Assembly (NCBI RefSeq): GCF_049943335.1
Contig: NZ_JBNFVY010000008.1
Span: 43,572 to 107,571, forward strand
From: JBNFVY01 sp049943335
Lineage (GTDB): Bacteria > Pseudomonadota > Alphaproteobacteria > Rhodobacterales > Rhodobacteraceae
Direction of reading: 5' to 3'
Length of the DNA stretch: 64,000 bases
The position numbers and the translations under genes are program-made. This document shows, piece by piece, positions 8,655 through 16,215 of this stretch. The notes under the pieces were generated by a model. The model did not search any database and was not told the origin of the DNA. It saw only the letters and a program-made list of their open reading frames with translations. Each line of letters opens with the position of its first letter. The first letter of the stretch is position 1.

Positions 8655-9217
8655 AACGCTTGGCGCCTATCCTGATGTGCCTTCTTTTGGCGGCCTGTAA
8701 AGAAGAGCTGGCACAGGACACCACGCCGTTGCCTCTGAATGCCGATGCGGTGGGGCATTACTGCCAGATGAATCTTCTCGAACATGACGGGCCCAAAGCA
8801 CAGGCCCACCTGGCCGGGCTTCCCGGTACGCCGCTTTTCTTTAGCCAGGTGCGCGATGCGGTCGCATATCTGCGAATGCCCGAGCAAAGCCACAAGGTTA
8901 TCGCCGTCTGGGTCAACGACATGGGCGCTGCAGGCGCGCGTTGGGATGCGCCCGGCGCTGACAACTGGATCGACGCAAATGAAGCCATCTATGTGGTGGG
9001 CGCGGATGTCATTGGTGGTATGGGCGCGCCTGAACTGGTGCCCTTTTCACGCCTCGCGGCGGCACAGGCATTTGCGGCGGCCCACGGCGGCGCCGTGATG
9101 ACACTGGACGAAATACCTGACTCGGCCGTTCTCGCGCCGGTCGAATTGAATCAAGACAGCGATGACAGCGCGTTTCGCGAACGCCTACGCGCCCTGTCGG
9201 ACGAAATGGGAGACTGA
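8651..9217 (+). CDS. nosL: NosL, copper chaperone lipoprotein
   Basis: A 188-residue lipoprotein with a clear lipobox (LLLAACKEE; lipidated Cys16). NosL delivers Cu(I) to the maturing reductase. The family's copper-binding segment is present as HYCQMNLLEHDGPKAQAHL (Cys-x-Met with a following His/Asp patch), followed by FFSQVRDAVAYLRMPEQ, also typical. It is coupled to nosY by a 4-base overlap. Confidence 0.95.
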   Translation: MKRLAPILMCLLLAACKEELAQDTTPLPLNADAVGHYCQMNLLEHDGPKAQAHLAGLPGTPLFFSQVRDAVAYLRMPEQSHKVIAVWVNDMGAAGARWDAPGADNWIDANEAIYVVGADVIGGMGAPELVPFSRLAAAQAFAAAHGGAVMTLDEIPDSAVLAPVELNQDSDDSAFRERLRALSDEMGD

Positions 9218-9218
9218 C

Positions 9219-10139
9219 ATGAACATGATATCCCGACGCCGGGCCCTGACGATCCTGGCTGCTGCGACAACCTTGCCCGCATCCGCAATGGCCGATGTGC
9301 CGATATATACATGGCAAGGAAGGGCTCTGGGCGCGCGCGCGACGCTGCGTCTGGCCCATCCTGACGCTGGCGCCATCGCGGCGCGGGCCGCATCCGAAAT
9401 TGACCGCCTTGAAGATGTGTTCAGCCTGTTTCGCCCGCAAAGTGCGCTATCACGACTGAACCGGCAGGGATCGCTTGAGGCCCCGCCGTTTGAGCTGTTG
9501 CAATGTCTTTCATTGGCGGGGCGCGTCCACGAGGCGACACAAGGTCTCTTCGATCCGACGGTTCAACCGCTCTGGCGTGTCTATGCGGATGCAGCCGTTG
9601 ACGGGCGTTCACCGCGCACCGTCGATCTGTCCAAGGCCCGCGATAAAATTGGTTGGAACGGCGTGCACTTTGCGCCTGACCAGATCACGCTGGAACCCGG
9701 CATGGCTCTGACACTGAATGGCATTGCGCAGGGCTGCATCGCCGATCGTCTTGCCGATCTGCTTGCGGCAGAAGGTTTGGACAACATCCTGATCGACACC
9801 GGTGAACTGCGCGCCATGGGCGGCGATCCAAACGGGAAATCCTGGAATGTACAACTGGTCGATGGACGCCAGGTTCCGCTGAAAGCACGGGCTCTGGCGA
9901 CATCTGCACCGCGCGGCACAACGTTCGGTGAGGGGACCAGCGGGGCAAGTCACATACTGGATCCAAAGCGCGGTGTGCCTGTTCCAGCGCAGTGGCGCGA
10001 AATTTCCATTTCTGCACCATCGGCAGGCTTGGCCGACGCCCTTTCGACGGCGGCCTGCTTGTTTCCCACCAAATCTGGGATCCAATCCTGCGTGCGATCA
10101 TTCCAAGACGTCCGTGTTGAAAGGATTTCCGCCGCTTAG
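9219..10139 (+). CDS. nosX: NosX, ApbE-like FMN transferase for NosR
   Basis: A 306-residue periplasmic flavin transferase of the ApbE family that covalently attaches FMN to NosR. ATG 9219, one base after the nosL stop, gives a twin-arginine signal (SRRRALTILAAATTLPASAMA). Family motifs include LEDVFSLFRPQSALSRLN, GLFDPTVQPLW, the flavin-binding LNGIAQGCIADRL and LIDTGELRAMGGDPNGKSW. A longer reading from 9162 would overlap nosL and lose the Tat signal position. It completes the operon; no terminator with a T-run is seen in the 200 bp after it. Confidence 0.95.
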   Translation: MNMISRRRALTILAAATTLPASAMADVPIYTWQGRALGARATLRLAHPDAGAIAARAASEIDRLEDVFSLFRPQSALSRLNRQGSLEAPPFELLQCLSLAGRVHEATQGLFDPTVQPLWRVYADAAVDGRSPRTVDLSKARDKIGWNGVHFAPDQITLEPGMALTLNGIAQGCIADRLADLLAAEGLDNILIDTGELRAMGGDPNGKSWNVQLVDGRQVPLKARALATSAPRGTTFGEGTSGASHILDPKRGVPVPAQWREISISAPSAGLADALSTAACLFPTKSGIQSCVRSFQDVRVERISAA

Positions 10140-10341
10140 GATAGCTGGTCAATCTGGCGAGACAGCGCAAGCCGGGCGCTGACAAATCGCATCGACTGAG
10201 CGATCATGGTACGCGGTCTTTTTGGGCCGAATTGGCGGCTGACCCGGATCTGCGCAGTGCTCTCTTGCGCGCGCCGAAGCCATGGCGCGGCTGTTGAGAC
10301 CGGCCACCGAAACGCAGCTGTGCGATGTCCTGTGTCGCGTT

Positions 10342-11001
10342 TTAGCTCCCGGGCATCGGCTGCGTGCTCGCAGTGGCCGCTTTGGTCTCGGCCATCATGC
10401 CATGGATGAAAACCTTTTTGAAATGCTCTGAAATTTCGTCGGCCGAGGTGGCCGATGACCCATAGTTCCAGAAGGGAAGCCAGTTGAGCGCGCCAAACAG
10501 TGCCGCCGAAGTCAGGCGCGGATCACAGCTGTCACGAAATTCGCCGGTTTTTATCCCCTCGGTGATCGCATTGCGGATCAACCAATCCAGACGATTTTTC
10601 TTGGACCGCAACTCCAGGCGGACCTCATCTGTCAGCAAATTTTCGCGTGTGAGAACCAGGCAAGCCCCGAAATCAGTCGCCATCCAGCGCGAGTATTCGT
10701 CAATGATGAGTTCAACCTTTTTCCCGGCACTGCAACGTTCTCTTTCGACCGAATGCGCAATCCGATCAAGAATCACTACGCTGTGACCCAAGATCTCCAT
10801 CAAGATCTGGTCTTTGCTTTGAATATAATAGTAAATCGTGCGTTTTGTGATCCCCAGAGACTTTGCAACATCATCCAACGAAGTCTTTTCGTAGCCGTTT
10901 TTATTGAACAGGCTAGCACTGGCTTCTACGAGAGCCTGGCGTTTTTTTCGCCGTAATTCATCGCGGCTTTCGACCACGTGATTCCATTGATCTGTACTCA
11001 T
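10342..11001 (-). CDS. TetR-family transcriptional regulator
   Basis: A 219-residue TetR repressor: the N-terminal DNA-binding domain (RRKKRQALVEASASLFNKNGYEKTSLDDVAKSLGITKRTIYYYIQSKDQIL shows the classic helix-turn-helix) is followed by an all-helical ligand domain. Its ligand domain resembles those of acyl-CoA-responsive members, but this cannot be settled from sequence. It is divergent from the acyl-CoA/ABC operon starting near 11115, and two perfect palindromes occupy the shared promoter region, so it probably represses that operon and itself. Confidence 0.9.
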   Translation of the reverse strand: MSTDQWNHVVESRDELRRKKRQALVEASASLFNKNGYEKTSLDDVAKSLGITKRTIYYYIQSKDQILMEILGHSVVILDRIAHSVERERCSAGKKVELIIDEYSRWMATDFGACLVLTRENLLTDEVRLELRSKKNRLDWLIRNAITEGIKTGEFRDSCDPRLTSAALFGALNWLPFWNYGSSATSADEISEHFKKVFIHGMMAETKAATASTQPMPGS

Positions 11002-11057
11002 AAAAGTCGCCTAAAATGCTCTTTGATCTCTGAAACTCATGCCGGAGTTTTGTCTCC

Positions 11058-11073
11058 GTGTAAATCGTTACAC
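11058..11073. promoter_or_regulatory. palindromic operator 1 (GTGTAA-N4-TTACAC)
   Basis: GTGTAAATCGTTACAC is a perfect inverted repeat with 6-bp arms and a 4-bp centre. This is the shape of many TetR-family operators. It lies in the intergenic region between the TetR gene and the operon it faces. Confidence 0.6.
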
Positions 11074-11075
11074 TC

Positions 11076-11094
11076 ACAAGTTACATAAACTTGT
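11076..11094. promoter_or_regulatory. palindromic operator 2 (7-bp arms) next to a -35 element
   Basis: ACAAGTTACATAAACTTGT is a perfect inverted repeat with 7-bp arms and a 5-bp centre, two bases from operator 1 but unrelated in sequence. Its right end touches TTGACA (11094-11099), a perfect -35 hexamer on the plus strand. A protein bound here would block transcription of the operon. I could not find an equally good -10 element at 16-18 bp. Confidence 0.55.
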
Positions 11095-11162
11095 TGACAG
11101 GTATCTCATCGTAGGTGAACTTCACCGCAGAGTGTAATAGGCAAGTCATCAAGGGCGCAAAA

Positions 11163-11588
11163 ATGGCTTATAGCGTTTTGATCGCCGATGTCGGATTGAC
11201 GAAATTCGGCGCGGCGGGGGGGACAGTTCCCTTTCCAGTTTTCGGCGCCGCGGATGCGGTGACCGTGCCTGCGGCCTTTGCCGAAAACCCTGGACCGCGC
11301 ACAGATGATCGCAGCGCGGGTCACACGATGACCGCCGATATACACAGCGCGTTCGACGCCTATAACGTGATGCAAATCGTCGGCCATGACATGACCGCCG
11401 CTGCATCAAAGCAGCTTGTCGATCAGACGGGTCTGGGTGCCAAGGATCTGGACCTAGTCAAAGCAGACGACTGCTTCGCCCAAAACGAACTGACACATCC
11501 GCTAGCGGGCACTTCGAACAAGCAACAGGTCGAAGACGCGCGCACACAGTTCAATGCAAACCTGGCGTGGGCGGAGCCCGTGCCATGA
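11163..11588 (+). pseudogene. decayed SCP-x/lipid-transfer-type thiolase
   Basis: The reading frame (ATG 11163; an upstream in-frame ATG lies at 11115) encodes about 141 residues that look like pieces of a ~390-residue lipid-transfer-type thiolase joined together. The start (VLIADVGLTKFG) matches the N-terminal 'GVGMTKF' motif, the middle (IVGHDMTAAASKQL..QTGLGAKDLDLV..DDCFAQNEL) matches the region around the catalytic histidine, and the tail (THPLAGTSNKQQVEDARTQFNANLAWA) corresponds to the family's HPLGATG...QVEGAR..LQHNLG terminus. The catalytic cysteine region and most of the core are absent. It sits first in the operon where an intact thiolase is expected. I therefore call it a pseudogene by internal deletions. 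Confidence 0.7.
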
Positions 11589-11621
11589 CCGTTTTCTAGA
11601 ACCAAAAATAAGGGGGGGAAT

Positions 11622-12062
11622 ATGATTGATAAATCTTACATCGGCTACACGCCGAAACCATTCACCGTTGACATCGAAAAAGGCCGGCTGCGGTTTTTTG
11701 CCCGTGCCACCGGACAGGACGATCCGATCTATCTGGATGAGGACGCTGCAAGAGCTGCCGGATATTCCGCCCTGCCCGCTCCGCCAACCTTCCTGTTTTC
11801 TATCGACCTAGAGCAGGACAACCCGATGGAATTCCTGGACGTTCTGGGTGTCGATATCGCGCGCATTTTGCACGGGGAACAAGAATTCACCTATCACAAG
11901 CCGATCTGCGCCGGAGATCGTATCACGATGCAGTCCCGTGTTGCCGATATCTACGACAAAAAGAACGGCGCGATGGAATTCGTGGTTCAGGAATACAAAG
12001 CGACCAATCAACACGGCGAGCATGTTGCCGATATGACCCGCACGATTGTGGTGAGGAACTGA
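11622..12062 (+). CDS. MaoC-like / FAS1-type dehydratase (N-terminal hot-dog)
   Basis: A 146-residue single hot-dog-fold protein of the 'FAS1-like dehydratase / MaoC_dehydrat_N' type (YIGYTPKPFTVDIEKGRLRFFARATGQDDPIYLDEDAARAAGY, then PAPPTFLFSIDL). Such proteins usually form a heterodimer with the neighbouring MaoC-domain protein and hydrate enoyl-CoA intermediates, as in sterol side-chain beta-oxidation. Here the partner gene follows after 2 bases. The start has a GGGGGG-type ribosome site. Confidence 0.85.
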   Translation: MIDKSYIGYTPKPFTVDIEKGRLRFFARATGQDDPIYLDEDAARAAGYSALPAPPTFLFSIDLEQDNPMEFLDVLGVDIARILHGEQEFTYHKPICAGDRITMQSRVADIYDKKNGAMEFVVQEYKATNQHGEHVADMTRTIVVRN

Positions 12063-12064
12063 TT

Positions 12065-12490
12065 ATGGCCGATACCCTTAGCAACATCGAAGTGGGCGAC
12101 GCGATCCCCAGCTACACGACCAAGCCAATCACCCGCACCACACTGGCGCTATTTGCCGGCGCGTCGGGGGATCACAACAGGATCCACATCGACATTGATT
12201 TCGCGAAAAAGGCAGGCATGGACGACGTTTTTGCGCAAGGAATGCTGCCGATGGCCTATCTGGGCCGTTTGTTGACAGACTGGGTGCCGCAGACAGCGAT
12301 CCGCAAGTTTTCCTGCCGTTTCAGATCGATCACCCATCTGGGCGACGCAATCACCTGTTCCGGTGAAGTCACTGAAAAATGGGACGATAACGGTGAGACC
12401 CTTGTAAAGCTGGCGCTGCAAGCCGCGGACGGCACTGGCGATGTAAAACTAGCTGGCGAGGCGGTCGTTGCGCTGCCAACGAATACCTGA
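12065..12490 (+). CDS. MaoC-family enoyl-CoA hydratase
   Basis: A 141-residue MaoC hot-dog protein carrying the hydratase-2 motif in modified form (FAGASGDHNRIHIDIDFAKKAGM, where D and H are the usual catalytic pair), and a C-terminal strand set (FRSITHLGDAITCSGEV). It probably forms an alpha-beta hydratase with the preceding gene and acts on an enoyl-CoA. It is followed after 7 bases by a truncated SDR gene. Confidence 0.87.
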   Translation: MADTLSNIEVGDAIPSYTTKPITRTTLALFAGASGDHNRIHIDIDFAKKAGMDDVFAQGMLPMAYLGRLLTDWVPQTAIRKFSCRFRSITHLGDAITCSGEVTEKWDDNGETLVKLALQAADGTGDVKLAGEAVVALPTNT

Positions 12491-12497
12491 GGGATCT

Positions 12498-12701
12498 ATG
12501 GCGTATCTGACCGGCAAAACCGCGTTCACCACAGGTTCTGGTCGTGATTTTGGCGGCGCAGTAGTGCTGAAACTGGCCGCCAAAGGCGCGCATGTCATTG
12601 TCGGCGATCTGGACAATGCACCAGCCGCAGAGGTGATCGAAACCATAAAGGCAGCAACCGGCAAAGTGCTGTCGATAGGTGGCAGCATGACACGCGGCTG
12701 A
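12498..12701 (+). pseudogene. truncated short-chain dehydrogenase (N-terminal fragment)
   Basis: ATG 12498 opens a 67-residue protein that starts as a normal SDR: LTGKTAFTTGSGRDFGGAVVLKLAAKGAHVIVGDLD includes the Rossmann strand and an altered glycine motif (TGSGRDFG in place of TGxxxGIG). It stops after SIGGSMTRG, where a complete SDR would run on for ~180 residues with the NAG and YxxxK motifs. None of these follow before the livH gene at 12729. This is the second decayed enzyme gene of the operon. Confidence 0.75.
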
Positions 12702-12728
12702 AGCCAAACATCGGGGAGGGGGAGCGTC

Positions 12729-13601
12729 ATGGAATTTTCAGACGCAATACAACTATTGGTAATCGGGATATCGCAGGGCTGCGGCTATGCGTTGATCGCG
12801 ATCGGTTTCGTGTTCATCTACCGCGCGACCGAAATCGTCAATTTCGCCCATGGTGAATTGATGATGCTGGGCGCGTTCATGGTGCTCACGTTCTCGGAAA
12901 TCTGGGGCTTGGGCTTTTGGCTTGGCTCTGCTCTGGGCATCCTGTCGCTTGGGGTGTTCGGGTACCTGTTGGACGCCGTGGTCATGCGGCGCCTGGTGGG
13001 ACAGGCGCAGGCCACGATCTTTATCCTGACTGTCGCAATCGCGATGATGCTGCGCGCGCTGGCTGGGATGATCTGGGGCTGGAGCCCGCTTACACTGAGC
13101 GTACCGTTCATGCGGGACGTGAACATTGGCGGCGTCGTGATCGGACTGGACCGGATCACCATCATCCTCGGCACGATTGTAATCTCGTTGCTGCTTTACG
13201 TCTTCTTCTCGCGTACCCGCACAGGTCTGGCGATTCAGGCCGCCTCGCAAAACCAGCTGGCGGCGTATTATTCGCGCATTCCGGTCAAACGACTGATTGC
13301 AGTGGTCTGGGCGATCGGCGCGATGGTTGCCGCAGTTGCGGGCATCATGATGGCGCCTGTGACTCAGGTCGATACCGGCATGAGCATTTTCGGCATCAAG
13401 GCGCTGGCGGGCGCGGTTGTGGGCGGCTTCGGCTCTATCCCCGGCGCGTTTCTTGGCTGCCTGATCATCGGCATCGCAGAACCGTTCCTTGATTTCTACT
13501 TCCCAGCATTCAAGGGCACATATGCCTATATCATCATGCTGGCCGTTCTTTTCATCCGCCCCGAAGGTCTGATCTCACAGACCTTCCAGAAGAAGGTCTG
13601 A
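12729..13601 (+). CDS. livH: LivH-type branched-chain ABC permease
   Basis: A 290-residue inner-membrane permease with about eight hydrophobic helices and the LivH signature after helix 1-2 (IYRATEIVNFAHGELMMLGAF). Near the C-terminus it has the cytoplasmic EAA-like loop region GIKALAGAVVGGFGSIPGAFLGC. It forms the translocation channel with the LivM-type protein encoded 4 bases downstream. Family members import branched-chain amino acids but also fatty, aromatic and dicarboxylic acids; here the flanking ligase and hydratases argue for a carboxylic acid. Confidence 0.93.
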   Translation: MEFSDAIQLLVIGISQGCGYALIAIGFVFIYRATEIVNFAHGELMMLGAFMVLTFSEIWGLGFWLGSALGILSLGVFGYLLDAVVMRRLVGQAQATIFILTVAIAMMLRALAGMIWGWSPLTLSVPFMRDVNIGGVVIGLDRITIILGTIVISLLLYVFFSRTRTGLAIQAASQNQLAAYYSRIPVKRLIAVVWAIGAMVAAVAGIMMAPVTQVDTGMSIFGIKALAGAVVGGFGSIPGAFLGCLIIGIAEPFLDFYFPAFKGTYAYIIMLAVLFIRPEGLISQTFQKKV

Positions 13602-13605
13602 TGAT

Positions 13606-14682
13606 ATGCAGGTACTTTTCAAAACCAACTACGATCAAGACATCAACTACCTTGTGGACCGGGGCGAGCGTTTTCGCGTTCTGCTGGCGCTCGTTCTTGC
13701 GCTGATTGCGCCGCTGATCGTGGGCGGATACTTTCTTTCGGAACTCACGATGTTTCTGGTCTACATCATTGCCGGTCTGGGACTGATGGTACTGGTCGGA
13801 TTTACCGGCATGGTCAGCTTTGGTCACGGTGCCTTCTTGGGGATCGGTGCTTACACCAACGCGGTGTTGTTGGGCTACGGCTTGCCGTTCTTCATCACGT
13901 TGCCAGCCGGCGCGTTGGCTGCGGGTCTGATCGGTGCGGCGCTTGGGCGTGCCGCAAGCAAGATGCACGGGTTTTACATGGCCATCGCCACGCTTGCCTT
14001 TGCGATTGTCGTAGAAACCGGCATCGGCGCCTGGGAACATGTCACGGGCGGACATATGGGCCTTTCGGTCCCGCCCATGACGGCCTTTGGCTGGGAAGTC
14101 ACCGCCGGTCCGCTGCAATACTATCTGATCCTTGCACTTGTCGTGTTCTGCATCTGGGGCGTTGCCAACCTGATGCGTTCACCCACAGGACGTGCTTTTG
14201 TTGCGGTACGCGATTCCGAAACCTCGGCGCGATCGCTGGGGCTGAACATCGCACGCACCCGTATCAAGGCCTTCTTTATCAGCGCCATGCTGACGGGTCT
14301 TGCGGGTGGCTTGCTGTCGCATCTGACGTTCTACCTGTCGCCGGAATCCTTCGGCGTCAACGAATCCCTGAAACTGCTTTTGATGGTCATCGTCGGCGGT
14401 CTGGGCACGATCACTGGCGCGATCTTTGGTGCGGTTTTCGTGTCAATCCTGCCCAACCTGATCAATCTGCTGCAAAACGTGCTGCCGCAATCCATCGCGC
14501 AGGCTGCAGGGCTGGAACAGTTGTTGTTCGGCGCCATCATCTCCGGGTTCATAATGTTCGAACCGGAGGGTCTGTATGGCCGCTGGCGTAAACTGCGGCT
14601 GTTTCTGGAGACCTTCCCTTATTACAAACGGGCCACGTTCACGCGCCAGAAACGTTATCTCAAAACGGAGCGGTTCAGATGA
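13606..14682 (+). CDS. livM: LivM-type branched-chain ABC permease
   Basis: A 358-residue permease with the LivM motif GFTGMVSFGHGAFLGIGAYT and the C-terminal GGLGTITGAIFGAVFVSILPN loop. A ~30-residue hydrophilic N-terminus and a basic C-terminal tail (KRATFTRQKRY) frame the membrane core. Its stop overlaps the livG start by 4 bases. Confidence 0.93.
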   Translation: MQVLFKTNYDQDINYLVDRGERFRVLLALVLALIAPLIVGGYFLSELTMFLVYIIAGLGLMVLVGFTGMVSFGHGAFLGIGAYTNAVLLGYGLPFFITLPAGALAAGLIGAALGRAASKMHGFYMAIATLAFAIVVETGIGAWEHVTGGHMGLSVPPMTAFGWEVTAGPLQYYLILALVVFCIWGVANLMRSPTGRAFVAVRDSETSARSLGLNIARTRIKAFFISAMLTGLAGGLLSHLTFYLSPESFGVNESLKLLLMVIVGGLGTITGAIFGAVFVSILPNLINLLQNVLPQSIAQAAGLEQLLFGAIISGFIMFEPEGLYGRWRKLRLFLETFPYYKRATFTRQKRYLKTERFR

Positions 14683-15443
14683 GCGAATTGGAAGTCAACA
14701 ATCTGGTCGTGGCCTTTGGGGGCGTCAAAGCGATCAACGATGTCAGCTTTTCGGTAGAACCTGGCGAAATCTACGCTGTTATCGGCCCGAATGGCGCCGG
14801 CAAGAGCACGATCTTCAACGCGATCAGCCGTGTCTATACGCCCAAATCCGGCTCGATCCGGTTTCAGGGTCAAGAGTTGCTGAACTGCGAGGCACATGAG
14901 GTCGTCAGCGCAGGCATCGCCCGCACGTTCCAGAACATCGAGCTGTTCGAGAACGCGACTGTGCTGGACAACTTGTTGGTCGGTCGCGCTTCGAAAGTGC
15001 GCACCGGGGCGCTGTCCGAGTTCTTCTTCACGCCTCGGGTACGGCGCGAAGAGCATGAACACCGCCGCAAGGTTGAGGATATTCTTGATCTGCTGGACAT
15101 GCAGCATCATCGGTATGAAAAGGTCGCCGACCTGTCCTATGGCGCGCGCAAGAACGTCGAACTCGCGCGGGCGCTTTGTGCCGATCCCAAATTGCTGCTG
15201 CTGGACGAACCCGCATCGGGGCTGAACCCCGAAGAAACGGCGGACATGTCGTTCTGGCTGAAGGACATCAAGGAAGAACTGGGCGTAACCATCGTGATGG
15301 TCGAGCATGACATGAATCTGGTGGGCCGCATTGCCGACCGGGTTCTGGCCATCGCGGGCGGCGAGGTTCTGGCCGTCGGCAATGTCACCGAGGTTCAATC
15401 GAACCCCACCGTACAAGCCGCATATTTGGGGACAGACGCATGA
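14679..15443 (+). CDS. livG: LivG-type ABC ATPase
   Basis: A 254-residue ATPase: Walker A GPNGAGKST, the LivG-specific GIARTFQNIELF segment, signature LSYGARKNVELARAL, Walker B LLLLDEPASGLNP and H-loop VMVEHDMNLV. The ABC signature LSYGA departs from canonical LSGGQ in the way usual for this subfamily. Start overlaps livM and stop overlaps livF by 4 bases, so the transporter genes are translationally coupled. Confidence 0.94.
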   Translation: MSELEVNNLVVAFGGVKAINDVSFSVEPGEIYAVIGPNGAGKSTIFNAISRVYTPKSGSIRFQGQELLNCEAHEVVSAGIARTFQNIELFENATVLDNLLVGRASKVRTGALSEFFFTPRVRREEHEHRRKVEDILDLLDMQHHRYEKVADLSYGARKNVELARALCADPKLLLLDEPASGLNPEETADMSFWLKDIKEELGVTIVMVEHDMNLVGRIADRVLAIAGGEVLAVGNVTEVQSNPTVQAAYLGTDA

Positions 15444-16213
15444 CCACTCCGCTGCTTGAACTGCGAAACATTGAAACCTTTTATGGCCCGATCATGGCCA
15501 TTGCCGGTGTCAGCCTCAAGGTTGAGGCGGGTAGTATCGTCACCATCCTTGGCGCCAATGGCGCGGGCAAGACGACGCTGCTTAAAACCATTTCCGGCGC
15601 GATTGACTGCCGCAAGGGCAAGGTCCTCATCGACGGCGAAGAGGTGCAAAATCGGGCGCCGGACGTGGTTGCTTCGAAGGGCATTGGCCATGTCCCCGAG
15701 GGACGCGAAGTGTTCCCCTTCATGACTGTCGAGGAAAATCTCAAGCTGGGGGCGTGGGGGCGAAAGGATCGCGACGGCATCGCGCGCGATTTCGAAACGA
15801 TTTATTCCTATTTCCCCGATCTCAAGACCAAGCGCCGCGACATGGCTGGTTTTCTATCTGGTGGTCAGCAGCAGATGCTTGCCATCGGCCGCGCTTTCAT
15901 GGGCCAACCGCGCCTGATGATCCTTGACGAGCCGTCGCTGGGCCTGTCGCCGCTGCTGACCAAGACCATTTTCGACATCGTGCGGCGTATCAACGCCGAG
16001 CAGGGGGTGACCATCGTGCTGGTTGAGCAGAATGCGCAAGCAGCGCTGAACGTCGCCGAACACGGTTTCATCATGGAGGTCGGCCGGGTTGTGATGGACG
16101 CACCTACGAGTGAACTTCTCGACTCTGACGACATCAAGGAATTCTACCTCGGGCAGTCCGATGTAGGCGTGCGCGGCGAAAAGCGCTGGAAAAAACGAAA
16201 GACCTGGAGGTAG
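15440..16213 (+). CDS. livF: LivF-type ABC ATPase
   Basis: A 257-residue ATPase partner of LivG. Walker A is GANGAGKTT, the LivF motif GIGHVPEGREVFPFMTVEENL is present, then the signature LSGGQQQMLAIGRAF, Walker B LMILDEPSLGLSP and VEQNAQAALN. The C-terminal ~20 residues (GVRGEKRWKKRKTWR) are unusually basic. It is followed after 2 bases by the acyl-CoA ligase gene. Confidence 0.94.
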   Translation: MTTPLLELRNIETFYGPIMAIAGVSLKVEAGSIVTILGANGAGKTTLLKTISGAIDCRKGKVLIDGEEVQNRAPDVVASKGIGHVPEGREVFPFMTVEENLKLGAWGRKDRDGIARDFETIYSYFPDLKTKRRDMAGFLSGGQQQMLAIGRAFMGQPRLMILDEPSLGLSPLLTKTIFDIVRRINAEQGVTIVLVEQNAQAALNVAEHGFIMEVGRVVMDAPTSELLDSDDIKEFYLGQSDVGVRGEKRWKKRKTWR

Positions 16214-16215
16214 TC

